Positions 1-6,788 of a stretch of DNA of 10,936 bases are shown here, piece by piece. How positions within the stretch are numbered: the stretch's first letter is position 1; each line of letters opens with the position of its first letter. The stretch lies in NCBI GenBank assembly GCA_003640335.1, contig RBKG01000062.1:1-10936 (forward strand). Direction: 5' to 3'. Source of the stretch: Porphyromonas sp. Lineage in GTDB: Bacteria > Bacteroidota > Bacteroidia > Bacteroidales > Porphyromonadaceae. The notes under the pieces were generated by a model, which was not told where the DNA came from, did not search any database, and saw nothing but the letters and a program-made list of their open reading frames with translations. The position numbers and the translations under genes are program-made.

Positions 1-54
1 GTCGAGGAGCCTGCCGAAGGCTTCCATTTTTTCTTGTCGTGTATGTTGTTCCAT
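1..54 (-). CDS. mazG: MazG nucleoside triphosphate pyrophosphohydrolase, N-terminal fragment
   Basis: Only the first 18 codons are visible; the gene continues beyond the left edge. The peptide starts MEQHTRQEKMEAFGRLLD. The string EAFGRLLD resembles the start of Bacteroidota MazG proteins, where it is followed by a stretch on the pattern DELRxxCPWD that would lie outside the window. MazG hydrolyses nucleoside triphosphates to monophosphates and pyrophosphate in the cytoplasm and is thought to clean the nucleotide pool. The start is the ATG whose complement is at 52-54; a second Met nine codons in is an alternative. It lies downstream of dsbD on the same strand, beyond a hairpin at 91-124, so it is probably a separate transcription unit. 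I see no clear -7 box in the 36 bases between the hairpin and the start. The call rests on a short peptide recognised from memory. Confidence 0.6.
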   Translation of the reverse strand, partial: MEQHTRQEKMEAFGRLLD

Positions 55-90
55 TGTTCTGTTTATGCTATATAGATTATTGTAAAGTGG

Positions 91-124
91 AAGGGCTGCT
101 ACAAGTGATTTTGTAGCAACCCTT
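91..124 (-). terminator. Hairpin terminator after dsbD
   Basis: An inverted repeat pairs AAGGG (91-95) with CCCTT (120-124) and GCTACAA (98-104) with TTGTAGC (111-117), around a six-base loop and a two-base internal mismatch on each side. It lies 41 bases past the dsbD stop on that strand. The run after it on the minus strand is only weakly T-rich (CCACTTTAC), so it may be a leaky terminator between dsbD and mazG. Confidence 0.6.
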
Positions 125-164
125 TCTATTTAAGCATTGGTCTATATTCCAACCAATACCCCTA

Positions 165-2207
165 TTACTTCTTTAGTTCAAATTGCTTGAGTCCACTCTT
201 AAGCCAAGAAATGTATGCTGGAGTGTCTTCGTTGTAAGCTCTAGAACTCATAAGAGGTTTACCATTAGCATCAAGTGCTACATAGAATGGCTGAGCTGCT
301 ACACCAAACTTAGTACGCTGGAGATAACTCCATTTATCTCCCACTGTACGAAGCTTAATCGTTTTACCTTGCTCATTGACTTCAATACTTTCAGGTAGAC
401 TAGTTTGGTCGTCAACAATGAGGGTAATCAGGACATAATCATTCTCAAGAATATGCTTAACCTCAGGATTAGTCCATACGCTGGCTTCCATCTTGCGACA
501 GTTCACACAGCCGTAACCACTGAAATCAATAAGAACTGGTTTACCTACTTGCTTTGCATAAGCCATTCCAGCTTCGTAGTCGTTGAATTGTGCATGCACA
601 TCACCTTCATATAGGCTGAAGTCTTGCGTCGTAGCAGGAGGTGCAAATGCGCTAATAGCTCTTAATGGTGCTCCCCATAGTCCCGGTACCATATAAAGAG
701 AGAATGATAGTGAGATAATTCCTAAGAAGAGTCCTAGTATGCTAGTGTGCGTGCTTGGACTATCGTGAGAAAAACGAAGTTTTCCAAGAAGATAGAACCC
801 AAGTAAAGCAAAGATGACAATCCAAAGAACAAGGAATACTTCTCTATCTAGTAGCCCCCAATTATTAGTAAGGTCTGCTACAGAAAGGAACTTGAGAGAG
901 AGTGCAAGCTCTAGGAATGCAAGTACGATTTTGACACTACCTAACCAACCGCCACTCTTAGGCATTGACTGTAGCATGCTAGGGAAGACTGCAAATAGAG
1001 CGAATGGTAGAGCTAGAGCCATAGAGAAGCCTAACATGCCGATAGCTGGACCAAGTAAATCACCCATACTTGAAGCTTGTACAAGCAGAGTCCCCACGAT
1101 AGGACCTGTACAGCTAAAGGATACCAAGGCAAGAGTAAAGGCCATGAATAGGATACTTAGATATCCACTAGTAGAGTCAGCCTTTTGGTCCATCTTATTG
1201 GTCCAGCTCGCTGGTAGTACAATCTCAAAAGCACCAAAGAATGAAATTGAGAAAAATACTAGAATAAGGAAGAATGCAATGTTGAACCCTGCACTTGTGG
1301 CGAACTTATTTAGTCCTCCTGCACCGAAGATAGCTGTGATAACTAGACCTAAGGTTAGGTATATAAGTATTATAGAGAGTCCGTAAACCAGCGCATCTCT
1401 TATGGACTTGCTTCTGTCTTTAGTTCTCTTAAGGAAGAAGCTGACAGTCATCGGAATCATTGGCCATACACAAGGTGTGATAAGGGCTACTAGACCACCA
1501 AGAAAGCCATATACAAAAATCATCCAAGGCGAACTCTCGGTATGGTCTCCATCAAAAGATTTGAGCTCCTTAATGACAGGAGCCCAAAGGTTATTATTAG
1601 ATGAATTGACAGCAGTATCCACAGCCGAAGGAGTAGGCGTAGATACTTGCTCTAGAGTGTCTGTGGTCGGCTGTTCGGATACCTTTTCAGCTTCGGGTTT
1701 TACTTCTTCAGTTGTAGCAATACTTTTAGCTGATAAGCCAAAGTCTTTAGCTGAATACTTGAATTCTTCAGAAGAAGGAGGCATGCACTTCTCATCGTTG
1801 CAAATCATGTAACGCAATGCACCTTCAAAGTGGAATTTGCTAGCATCCTCGACTTTGATGCGTTGGTGTAGGGTAACACCTGATTCCCAGTAGCTGATTT
1901 GCATTTCAAAGAATGGGTCTTGTTTGCTAATAGGCGTTTTATTGCCCTTTAGTTTACCTACAAGTTTACCGCCAACGAGCTTATCAACGACAAGATGTGT
2001 AGGTGTAGGACCACCATCGGCAATCTCAGTACCATATAGATGCCATCCACTGCCTATCTTAGCCGTAAAAATAACATCTACTTCGGTGTCGCTAATCTTC
2101 TTTGTACTTTGCGTCCAACTGATGTAATTGCTTACACCTTGTGCCATCGCTTTGGGCGCAAGTAATGCTAGTACGAATACTAGTGTAAGGAACTTCCAAA
2201 GTTTCAT
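165..2207 (-). CDS. dsbD: Thiol:disulfide interchange protein DsbD
   Basis: Inner-membrane electron carrier that takes reducing power from cytoplasmic thioredoxin and passes it to periplasmic thiol proteins such as disulfide isomerases and cytochrome c maturation factors. All three DsbD modules are present at full length (680 residues). A signal peptide occupies residues 1-22 (hydrophobic core, then AMA-Q). The periplasmic alpha domain has the pair C136/C141 in MICNDEKCMPP. A Thr/Glu/Pro-rich linker spans about 165-205. The membrane domain has about eight hydrophobic segments between 229 and 508, with one redox cysteine in TPCVWP (C246) and one in FSCTGP (C366). A C-terminal thioredoxin-like domain carries CVNC (C567/C570) and the usual Gln-Pro loop at 639-640. 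All six expected cysteines are therefore there. It is the last gene of a four-gene operon, seven bases after the pseudouridine synthase, and is followed by a hairpin. With the peroxidase at the head of the operon it gives the unit a thiol-redox flavour. Confidence 0.95.
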   Translation of the reverse strand: MKLWKFLTLVFVLALLAPKAMAQGVSNYISWTQSTKKISDTEVDVIFTAKIGSGWHLYGTEIADGGPTPTHLVVDKLVGGKLVGKLKGNKTPISKQDPFFEMQISYWESGVTLHQRIKVEDASKFHFEGALRYMICNDEKCMPPSSEEFKYSAKDFGLSAKSIATTEEVKPEAEKVSEQPTTDTLEQVSTPTPSAVDTAVNSSNNNLWAPVIKELKSFDGDHTESSPWMIFVYGFLGGLVALITPCVWPMIPMTVSFFLKRTKDRSKSIRDALVYGLSIILIYLTLGLVITAIFGAGGLNKFATSAGFNIAFFLILVFFSISFFGAFEIVLPASWTNKMDQKADSTSGYLSILFMAFTLALVSFSCTGPIVGTLLVQASSMGDLLGPAIGMLGFSMALALPFALFAVFPSMLQSMPKSGGWLGSVKIVLAFLELALSLKFLSVADLTNNWGLLDREVFLVLWIVIFALLGFYLLGKLRFSHDSPSTHTSILGLFLGIISLSFSLYMVPGLWGAPLRAISAFAPPATTQDFSLYEGDVHAQFNDYEAGMAYAKQVGKPVLIDFSGYGCVNCRKMEASVWTNPEVKHILENDYVLITLIVDDQTSLPESIEVNEQGKTIKLRTVGDKWSYLQRTKFGVAAQPFYVALDANGKPLMSSRAYNEDTPAYISWLKSGLKQFELKK

Positions 2208-2214
2208 AATCTAT

Positions 2215-3168
2215 CTAAATTTTATCTTTTTGCTTATTTGTAGGGTCTTGTTTGAGCCAACGGCGAAATTCTTTTGCGATAGGTTGGTCAAAGTCGTAAC
2301 GTTTCCCGGTAAAAGGGTGAATAAAAGAGAAGCCTGTAGTTTCGAGAGCAACTCTTCCTAAATCTTTGCGTTTGCTACCATTGCGCCAATCCCCAATAAT
2401 AGGTCGTTTCATCTCTGCAAACTGCTTACGAAGGCGATTATTGCGCCCCATAAGTAGGTCGATAGAGAGTAAGCAACCGACTTCTGTCTGCATGAGTTTG
2501 GTGTATCTTGCTTGGCCTGCGGTGTTGCTCCCTTGTACTAGCTTGCTTGGTTTTCGCTTTTTATCGTTGCTATCTTCTGCTGGAGGAGCAAGGTATCCTT
2601 GCGTATCAGCGATATTACCTTCAATTGAAACGGCAAACTGCTGACGTACGATGTACTTATCCCAATTATCTGTAATTTTCTTTTGCAACTCCGCTGTCTT
2701 AGCCATTAGGACAAAGCCTGCACTGTCCTTGTCAATACGATTAAGGAGGAATACTTTTGCTCTTGGATTAAACTTTTTTAGGTATTCGGATACAAGAAGT
2801 AAGGCTGTTTTGTCTTTTTCTTCTCCACTGGAAACCGTTGGAATACCTGCTTTCTTGTGAAGCATGAGCAGGTGGTCATCTTGCCAAAGTACCTCAATAG
2901 ATTTATGATTGAGAAGCTTAGGTAGAGGACTTGGGTGTACTGTAACAATATCCCCATTTCTTAGCTCATAGTCCCATTGAGTATTAGGCTCATCATTGAC
3001 AGATATAAATCTATCATGTAAAAGTTGCTTGCAAGTGGTTCTACTGCGTTCTTTTAGTGCATGGTTAGTTAAGAATGCGAGTAGACCTCCCTCTTGCTCG
3101 GCTTCAACCTTAAAACTGAAGTGTGGACGTGCAGTTTTGGGTGTCTTATAAGTGGTTTTCTTTTTCAT
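2215..3168 (-). CDS. RluA-family RNA pseudouridine synthase with S4 domain
   Basis: Converts selected uridines in rRNA or tRNA to pseudouridine in the cytoplasm; the target cannot be told from sequence. Residues about 27-80 look like an S4 RNA-binding domain. The catalytic domain follows from about 91 and holds the signature LLNRIDKDSAGFVL at 141-154, in which D146 is the expected catalytic aspartate of the family pattern HRLDRDTSG. A second conserved block, GRNNRLRKQFAEMKRPIIGD (241-260), matches the family pattern GRxxQIRxH...HPIxGD. His is replaced by Asn in both blocks. From memory, Asn is common there in a Bacteroidota subgroup (GRKNQIR-type), so activity is still expected, though the second block is more diverged than usual. 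The length of 317 residues is normal. Its ATG shares one base with the stop of the upstream septum gene (TAATG), which suggests translational coupling. Confidence 0.87.
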   Translation of the reverse strand: MKKKTTYKTPKTARPHFSFKVEAEQEGGLLAFLTNHALKERSRTTCKQLLHDRFISVNDEPNTQWDYELRNGDIVTVHPSPLPKLLNHKSIEVLWQDDHLLMLHKKAGIPTVSSGEEKDKTALLLVSEYLKKFNPRAKVFLLNRIDKDSAGFVLMAKTAELQKKITDNWDKYIVRQQFAVSIEGNIADTQGYLAPPAEDSNDKKRKPSKLVQGSNTAGQARYTKLMQTEVGCLLSIDLLMGRNNRLRKQFAEMKRPIIGDWRNGSKRKDLGRVALETTGFSFIHPFTGKRYDFDQPIAKEFRRWLKQDPTNKQKDKI

Positions 3169-3533
3169 TACTTATTATTGGTGCTATCTTGTGTAATTAA
3201 GAATATCTGTTCGCCTGGCGACTTCATCAGATACTTTTCACGTGCGATAACTTCTGTTCCTCGACCGAGATGTCTTAGTTCTCTCAGTCGAATGCTATCT
3301 TCTTGTAGTTTAGGAGTTAGCTTATCAATTTCTCCTTGTAGTACTTGTCCTCTACGTTGCAACTTGAAGTAGTCAATGACCGTATACTCACCAAAGAATA
3401 GAGAAGATGAGGCAAATATAGCAACGAGTACATACTTTGCCCATCTAAATCTTCTATCTACTTGGCTAAGCGAATGCTGTATGCCTCTTCCTAAACGTCC
3501 AAGTGTTTGTGTTATAGATAGCTTGATATTCAT
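3168..3533 (-). CDS. DivIC/FtsB-type septum formation initiator protein
   Basis: Small bitopic membrane protein of the cell-division machinery; family members bridge the FtsQ/FtsL group and act at the septum. It has 121 residues: a basic cytoplasmic N-terminus (1-33), one membrane segment about 34-50 (YVLVAIFASSSLFFGEY), then a charged heptad-like coiled coil about 55-90 rich in Leu, Glu, Arg and Lys. It ends with the block VIAREKYLMKSPGEQIFLI (96-114), which fits the typical end of this family (AREkyxMkkpgExiy). The gene starts six bases after the peroxidase stop and overlaps the next gene by one base, so it is inside the operon. Whether it is the FtsB or DivIC version cannot be decided. No ftsL, ftsI or mur genes lie nearby, but isolated copies are usual in Bacteroidota. 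Confidence 0.85.
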   Translation of the reverse strand: MNIKLSITQTLGRLGRGIQHSLSQVDRRFRWAKYVLVAIFASSSLFFGEYTVIDYFKLQRRGQVLQGEIDKLTPKLQEDSIRLRELRHLGRGTEVIAREKYLMKSPGEQIFLITQDSTNNK

Positions 3534-3539
3534 ACTATA

Positions 3540-4016
3540 TCAAAGTAATTTGCAGATATCGTCTTCTATTTTCTCAGGTTTGGTGTAGGGCGCAAAGCGT
3601 TTGATTTGCGTTCCATCTCTACTTACAAGGAATTTGGTGAAATTCCATTTGATGGCATCAAAAAGAAATCCGCCTGCCTGCTCCTTAAGAAACTTGTAAA
3701 GTGGGTGTGCATTCTTTCCATTCACATCTATCTTCTGCATCATTTGGAAAGATACCCCATAGTTACGAGTACAGAAAGCATTGATGTCATTGTTATTACT
3801 CAATTCTTGCCCAGCAAACTGGTCGCAAGGAAATCCTATAATAACAAGTCCTTGACCTTCATATTTCTTATGCAAGTCTTCAAGTGCTTTAAATTGAGGT
3901 GTTAGACCACATTTGCTAGCGGTATTAACAATCAGCAGTACTTTGCCCTTAAGGTCGGCCATAGAGAGCTCTGTCCCTTGCATCGTAATTGCCTTGTAAT
4001 CGTATATTGAGTTCAT
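3540..4016 (-). CDS. gpx: Glutathione peroxidase family protein (probably thioredoxin-dependent)
   Basis: Thiol peroxidase that reduces hydrogen peroxide and organic hydroperoxides in the cytoplasm. At 158 residues it is the normal length for bacterial members. The peroxidatic cysteine is C36 in NTASKCGLTPQ. The other members of the catalytic tetrad are visible as Q70 in AGQEL and W124-N125 in IKWNFTKF. The conserved FPCDQF block is at 62-67, with Asp where Asn is more common. C82 in FCTRNYGVSF sits where two-cysteine members such as yeast Gpx3 have their resolving cysteine, so the protein probably uses thioredoxin rather than glutathione. There is no signal peptide. It heads the operon, and its promoter should lie in the 4017-4320 spacer, where I see only a poor -7 candidate (TATCTTTA, complement of 4067-4074). 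The enzyme family is certain; the reductant is inferred. Confidence 0.93.
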   Translation of the reverse strand: MNSIYDYKAITMQGTELSMADLKGKVLLIVNTASKCGLTPQFKALEDLHKKYEGQGLVIIGFPCDQFAGQELSNNNDINAFCTRNYGVSFQMMQKIDVNGKNAHPLYKFLKEQAGGFLFDAIKWNFTKFLVSRDGTQIKRFAPYTKPEKIEDDICKLL

Positions 4017-4320
4017 TTTGCGATATCTATTTCTAGGAATGGTATAAAATAGTACTATTCAGCTTGTAAAGATAAGCATTTAAAGCCTTATGCAGATTAT
4101 GGTATATGTTGTAAGTAAATTGTGTTCTTAAAAGAAAATTATAATCAGTCTTGTTTAAGGTGTTGATTATTATGTGTTTGTGTTTGTTCTTAATCTTGGA
4201 AAGGTGTGATTAGGATATAATAATACAATAGATATATATAATAGATATTTGCTACAGAGGTATATAGTCTGTATTTTTGCAAGTAATAACGATTTAATCA
4301 CATAAACAGTTTATAAGAAA
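4017..4320. other. AT-rich divergent intergenic region
   Basis: A 304-base spacer between two divergently transcribed genes. The right half holds a complete promoter for the plus-strand gene (4248-4279). The left half should hold the promoter of the peroxidase operon. There the best minus-strand -7 match is TATCTTTA (4067-4074), one base off TAnnTTTG and without a clear -33 box. Between them are AT-rich runs such as ATAGATATATATAATAGATAT (about 4229-4249) and a GTGTTTGTGTTTG stretch (about 4172-4184). I see no coding frame and no RNA structure. An unrecognised operator is possible. Confidence 0.6.
4248..4279 (+). promoter_or_regulatory. Bacteroidota-type promoter of the [2Fe-2S] protein gene
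   Basis: The -33 box TTTG (4248-4251) and the -7 box TATTTTTG (4272-4279) are separated by exactly 20 bases, matching the Bacteroidota housekeeping consensus TTTG-N19-21-TAnnTTTG at every fixed base. The transcript would start near 4285 and leave a leader of about 35 bases before the ATG at 4321. Confidence 0.85.
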
Positions 4321-4503
4321 ATGGGAAACGCAGATGAAATAATCTGTCACTGTCAGGGTATTACCCGTGGTCAGATTGAAGAAGCGATTAGAGAAAAAGG
4401 TCTAACAACTTTTGACGAAGTATCAGAAGCAACAGAAGCAGGAACTATCTGTGGTAGCTGCCAAGATGATATTGAAGAAATTCTAGCTGAGATTAACGGT
4501 TAG
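4321..4503 (+). CDS. BFD-like [2Fe-2S]-binding protein
   Basis: A 60-residue cytoplasmic protein with the cluster-ligand pattern of the BFD domain: C9 and C11 in ICHCQG and C44 and C47 in ICGSCQ, a CxC-x32-CxxC layout. The domain is known as a separate protein (bacterioferritin-associated ferredoxin) and as a module inside NifU-like proteins and nitrite reductases. The segment between the ligand pairs is helical and acidic (EEAIREKGLTTFDEVSEAT), as in the family. It is the only plus-strand gene between two minus-strand blocks, with its own strong promoter and a strong terminator, so it is a monocistronic unit. No bacterioferritin gene is in the window, so a link to iron release is unproven. 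An electron-transfer or cluster-sensing role is equally possible. Confidence 0.9.
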   Translation: MGNADEIICHCQGITRGQIEEAIREKGLTTFDEVSEATEAGTICGSCQDDIEEILAEING

Positions 4504-4525
4504 TATTTAGATTTCATACTAAAAC

Positions 4526-4560
4526 AAAAGCTGTGCTTAAATTATTTAAGCACAGCTTTT
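4526..4560. terminator. Bidirectional intrinsic terminator
   Basis: A perfect 16-bp stem, AAAAGCTGTGCTTAAA (4526-4541) with its complement (4545-4560), closes a three-base TTA loop. On the plus strand it ends in TTTT and continues ATTTT. On the minus strand it likewise ends in TTTT, followed by G and TTTT. It lies 23 bases after the ferredoxin-like gene stop and 47 bases past the stop of the convergent permease, so it should end both transcripts. Confidence 0.93.
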
Positions 4561-4606
4561 ATTTTCTCTTTGGAGACCATTGCATAATACGGCACTCGCT
4601 GCGTTA

Positions 4607-5833
4607 TTACGAATGCTTGAGTCTACCTCTTAAGAATATGCTTGGGAGAAATGCCGAAATACTTGAAACAATAAGCGTTATAATCAGGATTAGTCCTAAA
4701 TCTGATAATTGAACGTCTACAGGAAATGGCAATTGGCTTGCTCCTTCTCCCGTGTATAGTAGAGCAAAGCGTTCTTGCAAAAGACAAATTGCAAGTCCAA
4801 AGCTTAAACCTATGATTGAGCCAATAGTTGAGGTCAGTATACCTGTTAGAGTAAATATCCATCTAATCTTATTGGATTGCGCTCCTAAAGATATGAGTGT
4901 ATTTATATTCTTCCTTTTCTCGATGATTAACATCACAAGACTACTTGAGAGGTTAAATGCCGCTAAGATGAGTATAAAGGTCATGATGAGGTATACCATA
5001 ATCTTCTCACTCTTAATCAAGAATGTGCGTTCGGGGTACTGTTCTTCTCTATTGAGAAGTTTGTACTTTGTCCCAAGTATGGGGGAGAGTGCGCGTCTAA
5101 GTGTAGTTTGGCTAATACTTCTATCTGGCTTTAGAGCAATAGCAGAGACTACTCCTTGAGGTACGCTCAACATATCTTGCAAAACATCTATATCTATGTA
5201 GGCACTCTTGTTAATATCCTCCGATAGAGGCTTGAGTACACCTGATATCCGCAATGAGCGCTCTTCAAAAGCAGATGCAGGGGCAAGCGGATTGATAAAA
5301 CCCTGTCTTCGGGGTAAAATAAGTTTAGGGTTTTCTGTTAAATTGATGTTGAGTGAATTTTTCTGTAGTAAACCTATGCCTAATAGAATATCGGGTGTAT
5401 GAGTAATATGATGAAACTCTATATAGGAGCCATCGTATATATGTTTCTTAAGAGGAACTAATTCCGAATATGCCTGATTGATACCGTGTATCTGTAGTGG
5501 AATATGTTCACCTGCAATCTCAATAACTCCCTGCGAGCTTAGTACTAACCCCGTATGAATTTTGTCTGATAGCTCACTTGATTTAATCTGATTGAGTAGA
5601 GGAGTCGCATCAAAGTTCTTTTGACTGACCTCACGAATTACGTACTCGGTGCTGCTATCATTATCGCTGGCAAGTATCATGGCAGTGTAACCATTATAAA
5701 CGGATAGCACACATACCAAAGCTGCCGTTACTACACCAATAGCAACGGCAGAGATGATAGATATCCAACGAGTAGCGCTTAGGCTAGTCTTACTGAAGAG
5801 ATAGCGTACCGCTAATAGTCTGACAAAAGACAT
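4607..5833 (-). CDS. FtsX/LolC-LolE-type ABC transporter permease
   Basis: Membrane subunit of an ABC system of the LolCE/MacB type, which works by mechanotransmission at the inner membrane; lipoprotein release to the outer membrane is the best known role. The 408 residues show the family layout. The N-terminus is RLLAVRYLFSK followed by a first membrane segment about 24-46. A large periplasmic domain spans about 48-275. Three C-terminal segments lie at about 278-303, 326-352 and 379-400. The cytoplasmic loop EKRKNINTLISLGAQSNKIR (305-324) matches the coupling-helix block of the FtsX domain, whose usual form is EkrreIgiLkaLGas. No ATPase partner (LolD) is in the window, so it must be encoded elsewhere. 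The ATG overlaps the rbfA stop by one base (TAATG), so the two are coupled. This neighbour pair recurs in Bacteroidota as I recall. Confidence 0.88.
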   Translation of the reverse strand: MSFVRLLAVRYLFSKTSLSATRWISIISAVAIGVVTAALVCVLSVYNGYTAMILASDNDSSTEYVIREVSQKNFDATPLLNQIKSSELSDKIHTGLVLSSQGVIEIAGEHIPLQIHGINQAYSELVPLKKHIYDGSYIEFHHITHTPDILLGIGLLQKNSLNINLTENPKLILPRRQGFINPLAPASAFEERSLRISGVLKPLSEDINKSAYIDIDVLQDMLSVPQGVVSAIALKPDRSISQTTLRRALSPILGTKYKLLNREEQYPERTFLIKSEKIMVYLIMTFILILAAFNLSSSLVMLIIEKRKNINTLISLGAQSNKIRWIFTLTGILTSTIGSIIGLSFGLAICLLQERFALLYTGEGASQLPFPVDVQLSDLGLILIITLIVSSISAFLPSIFLRGRLKHS

Positions 5834-6168
5834 TATTTCTTCAAGAGTTCGTCTATACGTTCAAGATAATTGAGAGAATCATCAATATGAAAATATAGCT
5901 CAGGCAGTTTGCGGAGTTGACTCTTTACACGCTTACCGAGGTCGTAACGTATAGCGACTGTATTTTGCTTAATAGCAGACAGAAGTTCATCAGCCTTATC
6001 ATTAGGGAAAATAGAAAGGCGTACATGAGCAATACCTAAATCAGGGCTAATGCTTACGCTGGTAACTGTAACTAATACCCCTTTCAGAGCTGATGTCTGC
6101 AATCGAAAGAGTTCACTGAGTTCTTTCTGCAGAAGTCTATTAACTTTATTTGTTCTTGTATTATCCAT
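5833..6168 (-). CDS. rbfA: Ribosome-binding factor A
   Basis: A 111-residue KH-fold protein that binds the 30S subunit late in assembly and helps 16S rRNA 5'-end processing and cold adaptation. Family blocks are clear: RTNKVNRLLQKELSELF near the N-terminus (5-21), VTVTSVSISPDLGIAHVRLS (33-52) in the middle, and IRYDLGKRVKSQLRKLPEL (73-91), then FHIDDSLNYLERIDELLKK at the end. Length is normal for the family. It is preceded by a perfect -7 box (TACCTTTG, complement of 6196-6203), so it can be transcribed apart from the upstream methyltransferase-like gene 40 bases away. It overlaps the permease gene downstream by one base. Confidence 0.95.
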   Translation of the reverse strand: MDNTRTNKVNRLLQKELSELFRLQTSALKGVLVTVTSVSISPDLGIAHVRLSIFPNDKADELLSAIKQNTVAIRYDLGKRVKSQLRKLPELYFHIDDSLNYLERIDELLKK

Positions 6169-6195
6169 GTCTTATTCTTACTTGTATTTAGAGTG

Positions 6196-6203
6196 CAAAG
6201 GTA
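6196..6203 (-). promoter_or_regulatory. -7 promoter element for rbfA
   Basis: CAAAGGTA on the plus strand reads TACCTTTG on the minus strand, an exact TAnnTTTG box in the gap before rbfA. Transcription would begin about 20 bases before the ATG. No good TTTG -33 box is found at the right distance, because that stretch is the 3' end of the preceding gene, so strength is uncertain. Confidence 0.65.
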
Positions 6204-6208
6204 TAGAT

Positions 6209-6778
6209 TTAATAGTAAACAGGGTAATAACCTGGGGTTGTCGCTGTTCGCCAAATCCAAATATCCATGCCTACGATGTCAAAAACAATAGGAGGGTTGA
6301 GAGTTTCTTTCATCTGTTCTGCCCATTGTTTGACTTGTGGGTTATTGGTGTTAATCAGAATCCACAAGTTTTCTTTTTGCCCCTCACTTAGGGTAAAATC
6401 TTTAGGGGTAGCGTGTTCTAGTATAATGGTATCGGCTTGCTTGATATCCGAGCACATTGCTCCGTACCCCGTTGCCTGAATATATTTTAATACGAGACTC
6501 TTAGGGTCACCTTCAAGATAGCATGCTTGAGCCTTATGATAATGAGTAATTCTAAAAATAAGCTCTAGATACTTACGTTTAGTCCAGAGTTTGTTCCTGC
6601 CAACTTCCGCATTGATACGCTCTGCTTCATCATTAGAATAGAGTAATCTATATGCGTTGTAAGGGTGAGGTTGTCGAATTACATTGCGTATTAAATTAAA
6701 AGCAAAAGGGGAGTGTACTCCATCGCCACGCCAATTGAGTATTCTTCGTTTGAGAGTTTTGAGTAGAGAAATAATCAT
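6209..6778 (-). CDS. Shortened SAM-methyltransferase-like protein of the HSPFAF family
   Basis: A 189-residue cytoplasmic protein. Residues 1-45 (basic start, then GDGVHSPFAFNLIRNVI) match the hallmark N-terminus of a Bacteroidota family annotated as class I SAM-dependent methyltransferases. The C-terminus (VKQWAEQMKETLNPPIVFDIVGMDIWIW) also fits the end of that family. From memory those proteins are about 240-260 residues. Here the middle is shorter, and I see neither the glycine-rich SAM loop (ExGTxxG type) nor the usual aspartate block. Only YLEGDPKSLVLKYIQATG (about 87-104) could be what remains. It may therefore be inactive, regulatory or differently adapted. The frame is intact and starts ten bases after the radical SAM gene, so it is translated with it and is not an obvious pseudogene. 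Function unknown. Confidence 0.7.
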   Translation of the reverse strand: MIISLLKTLKRRILNWRGDGVHSPFAFNLIRNVIRQPHPYNAYRLLYSNDEAERINAEVGRNKLWTKRKYLELIFRITHYHKAQACYLEGDPKSLVLKYIQATGYGAMCSDIKQADTIILEHATPKDFTLSEGQKENLWILINTNNPQVKQWAEQMKETLNPPIVFDIVGMDIWIWRTATTPGYYPVYY

Positions 6779-6788
6779 ATTGCAATCA

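Noticed and set aside
814..1386. A 190-codon plus-strand open frame opposite dsbD
   Set aside because: It is antisense to the well-supported membrane domain of DsbD, has low-complexity composition and no recognisable motif.
2215..3168. An inactive pseudouridine synthase because His is replaced by Asn in two motifs
   Set aside because: The catalytic Asp is kept, and Asn at these positions is, as I recall, usual in a Bacteroidota subgroup of the family.
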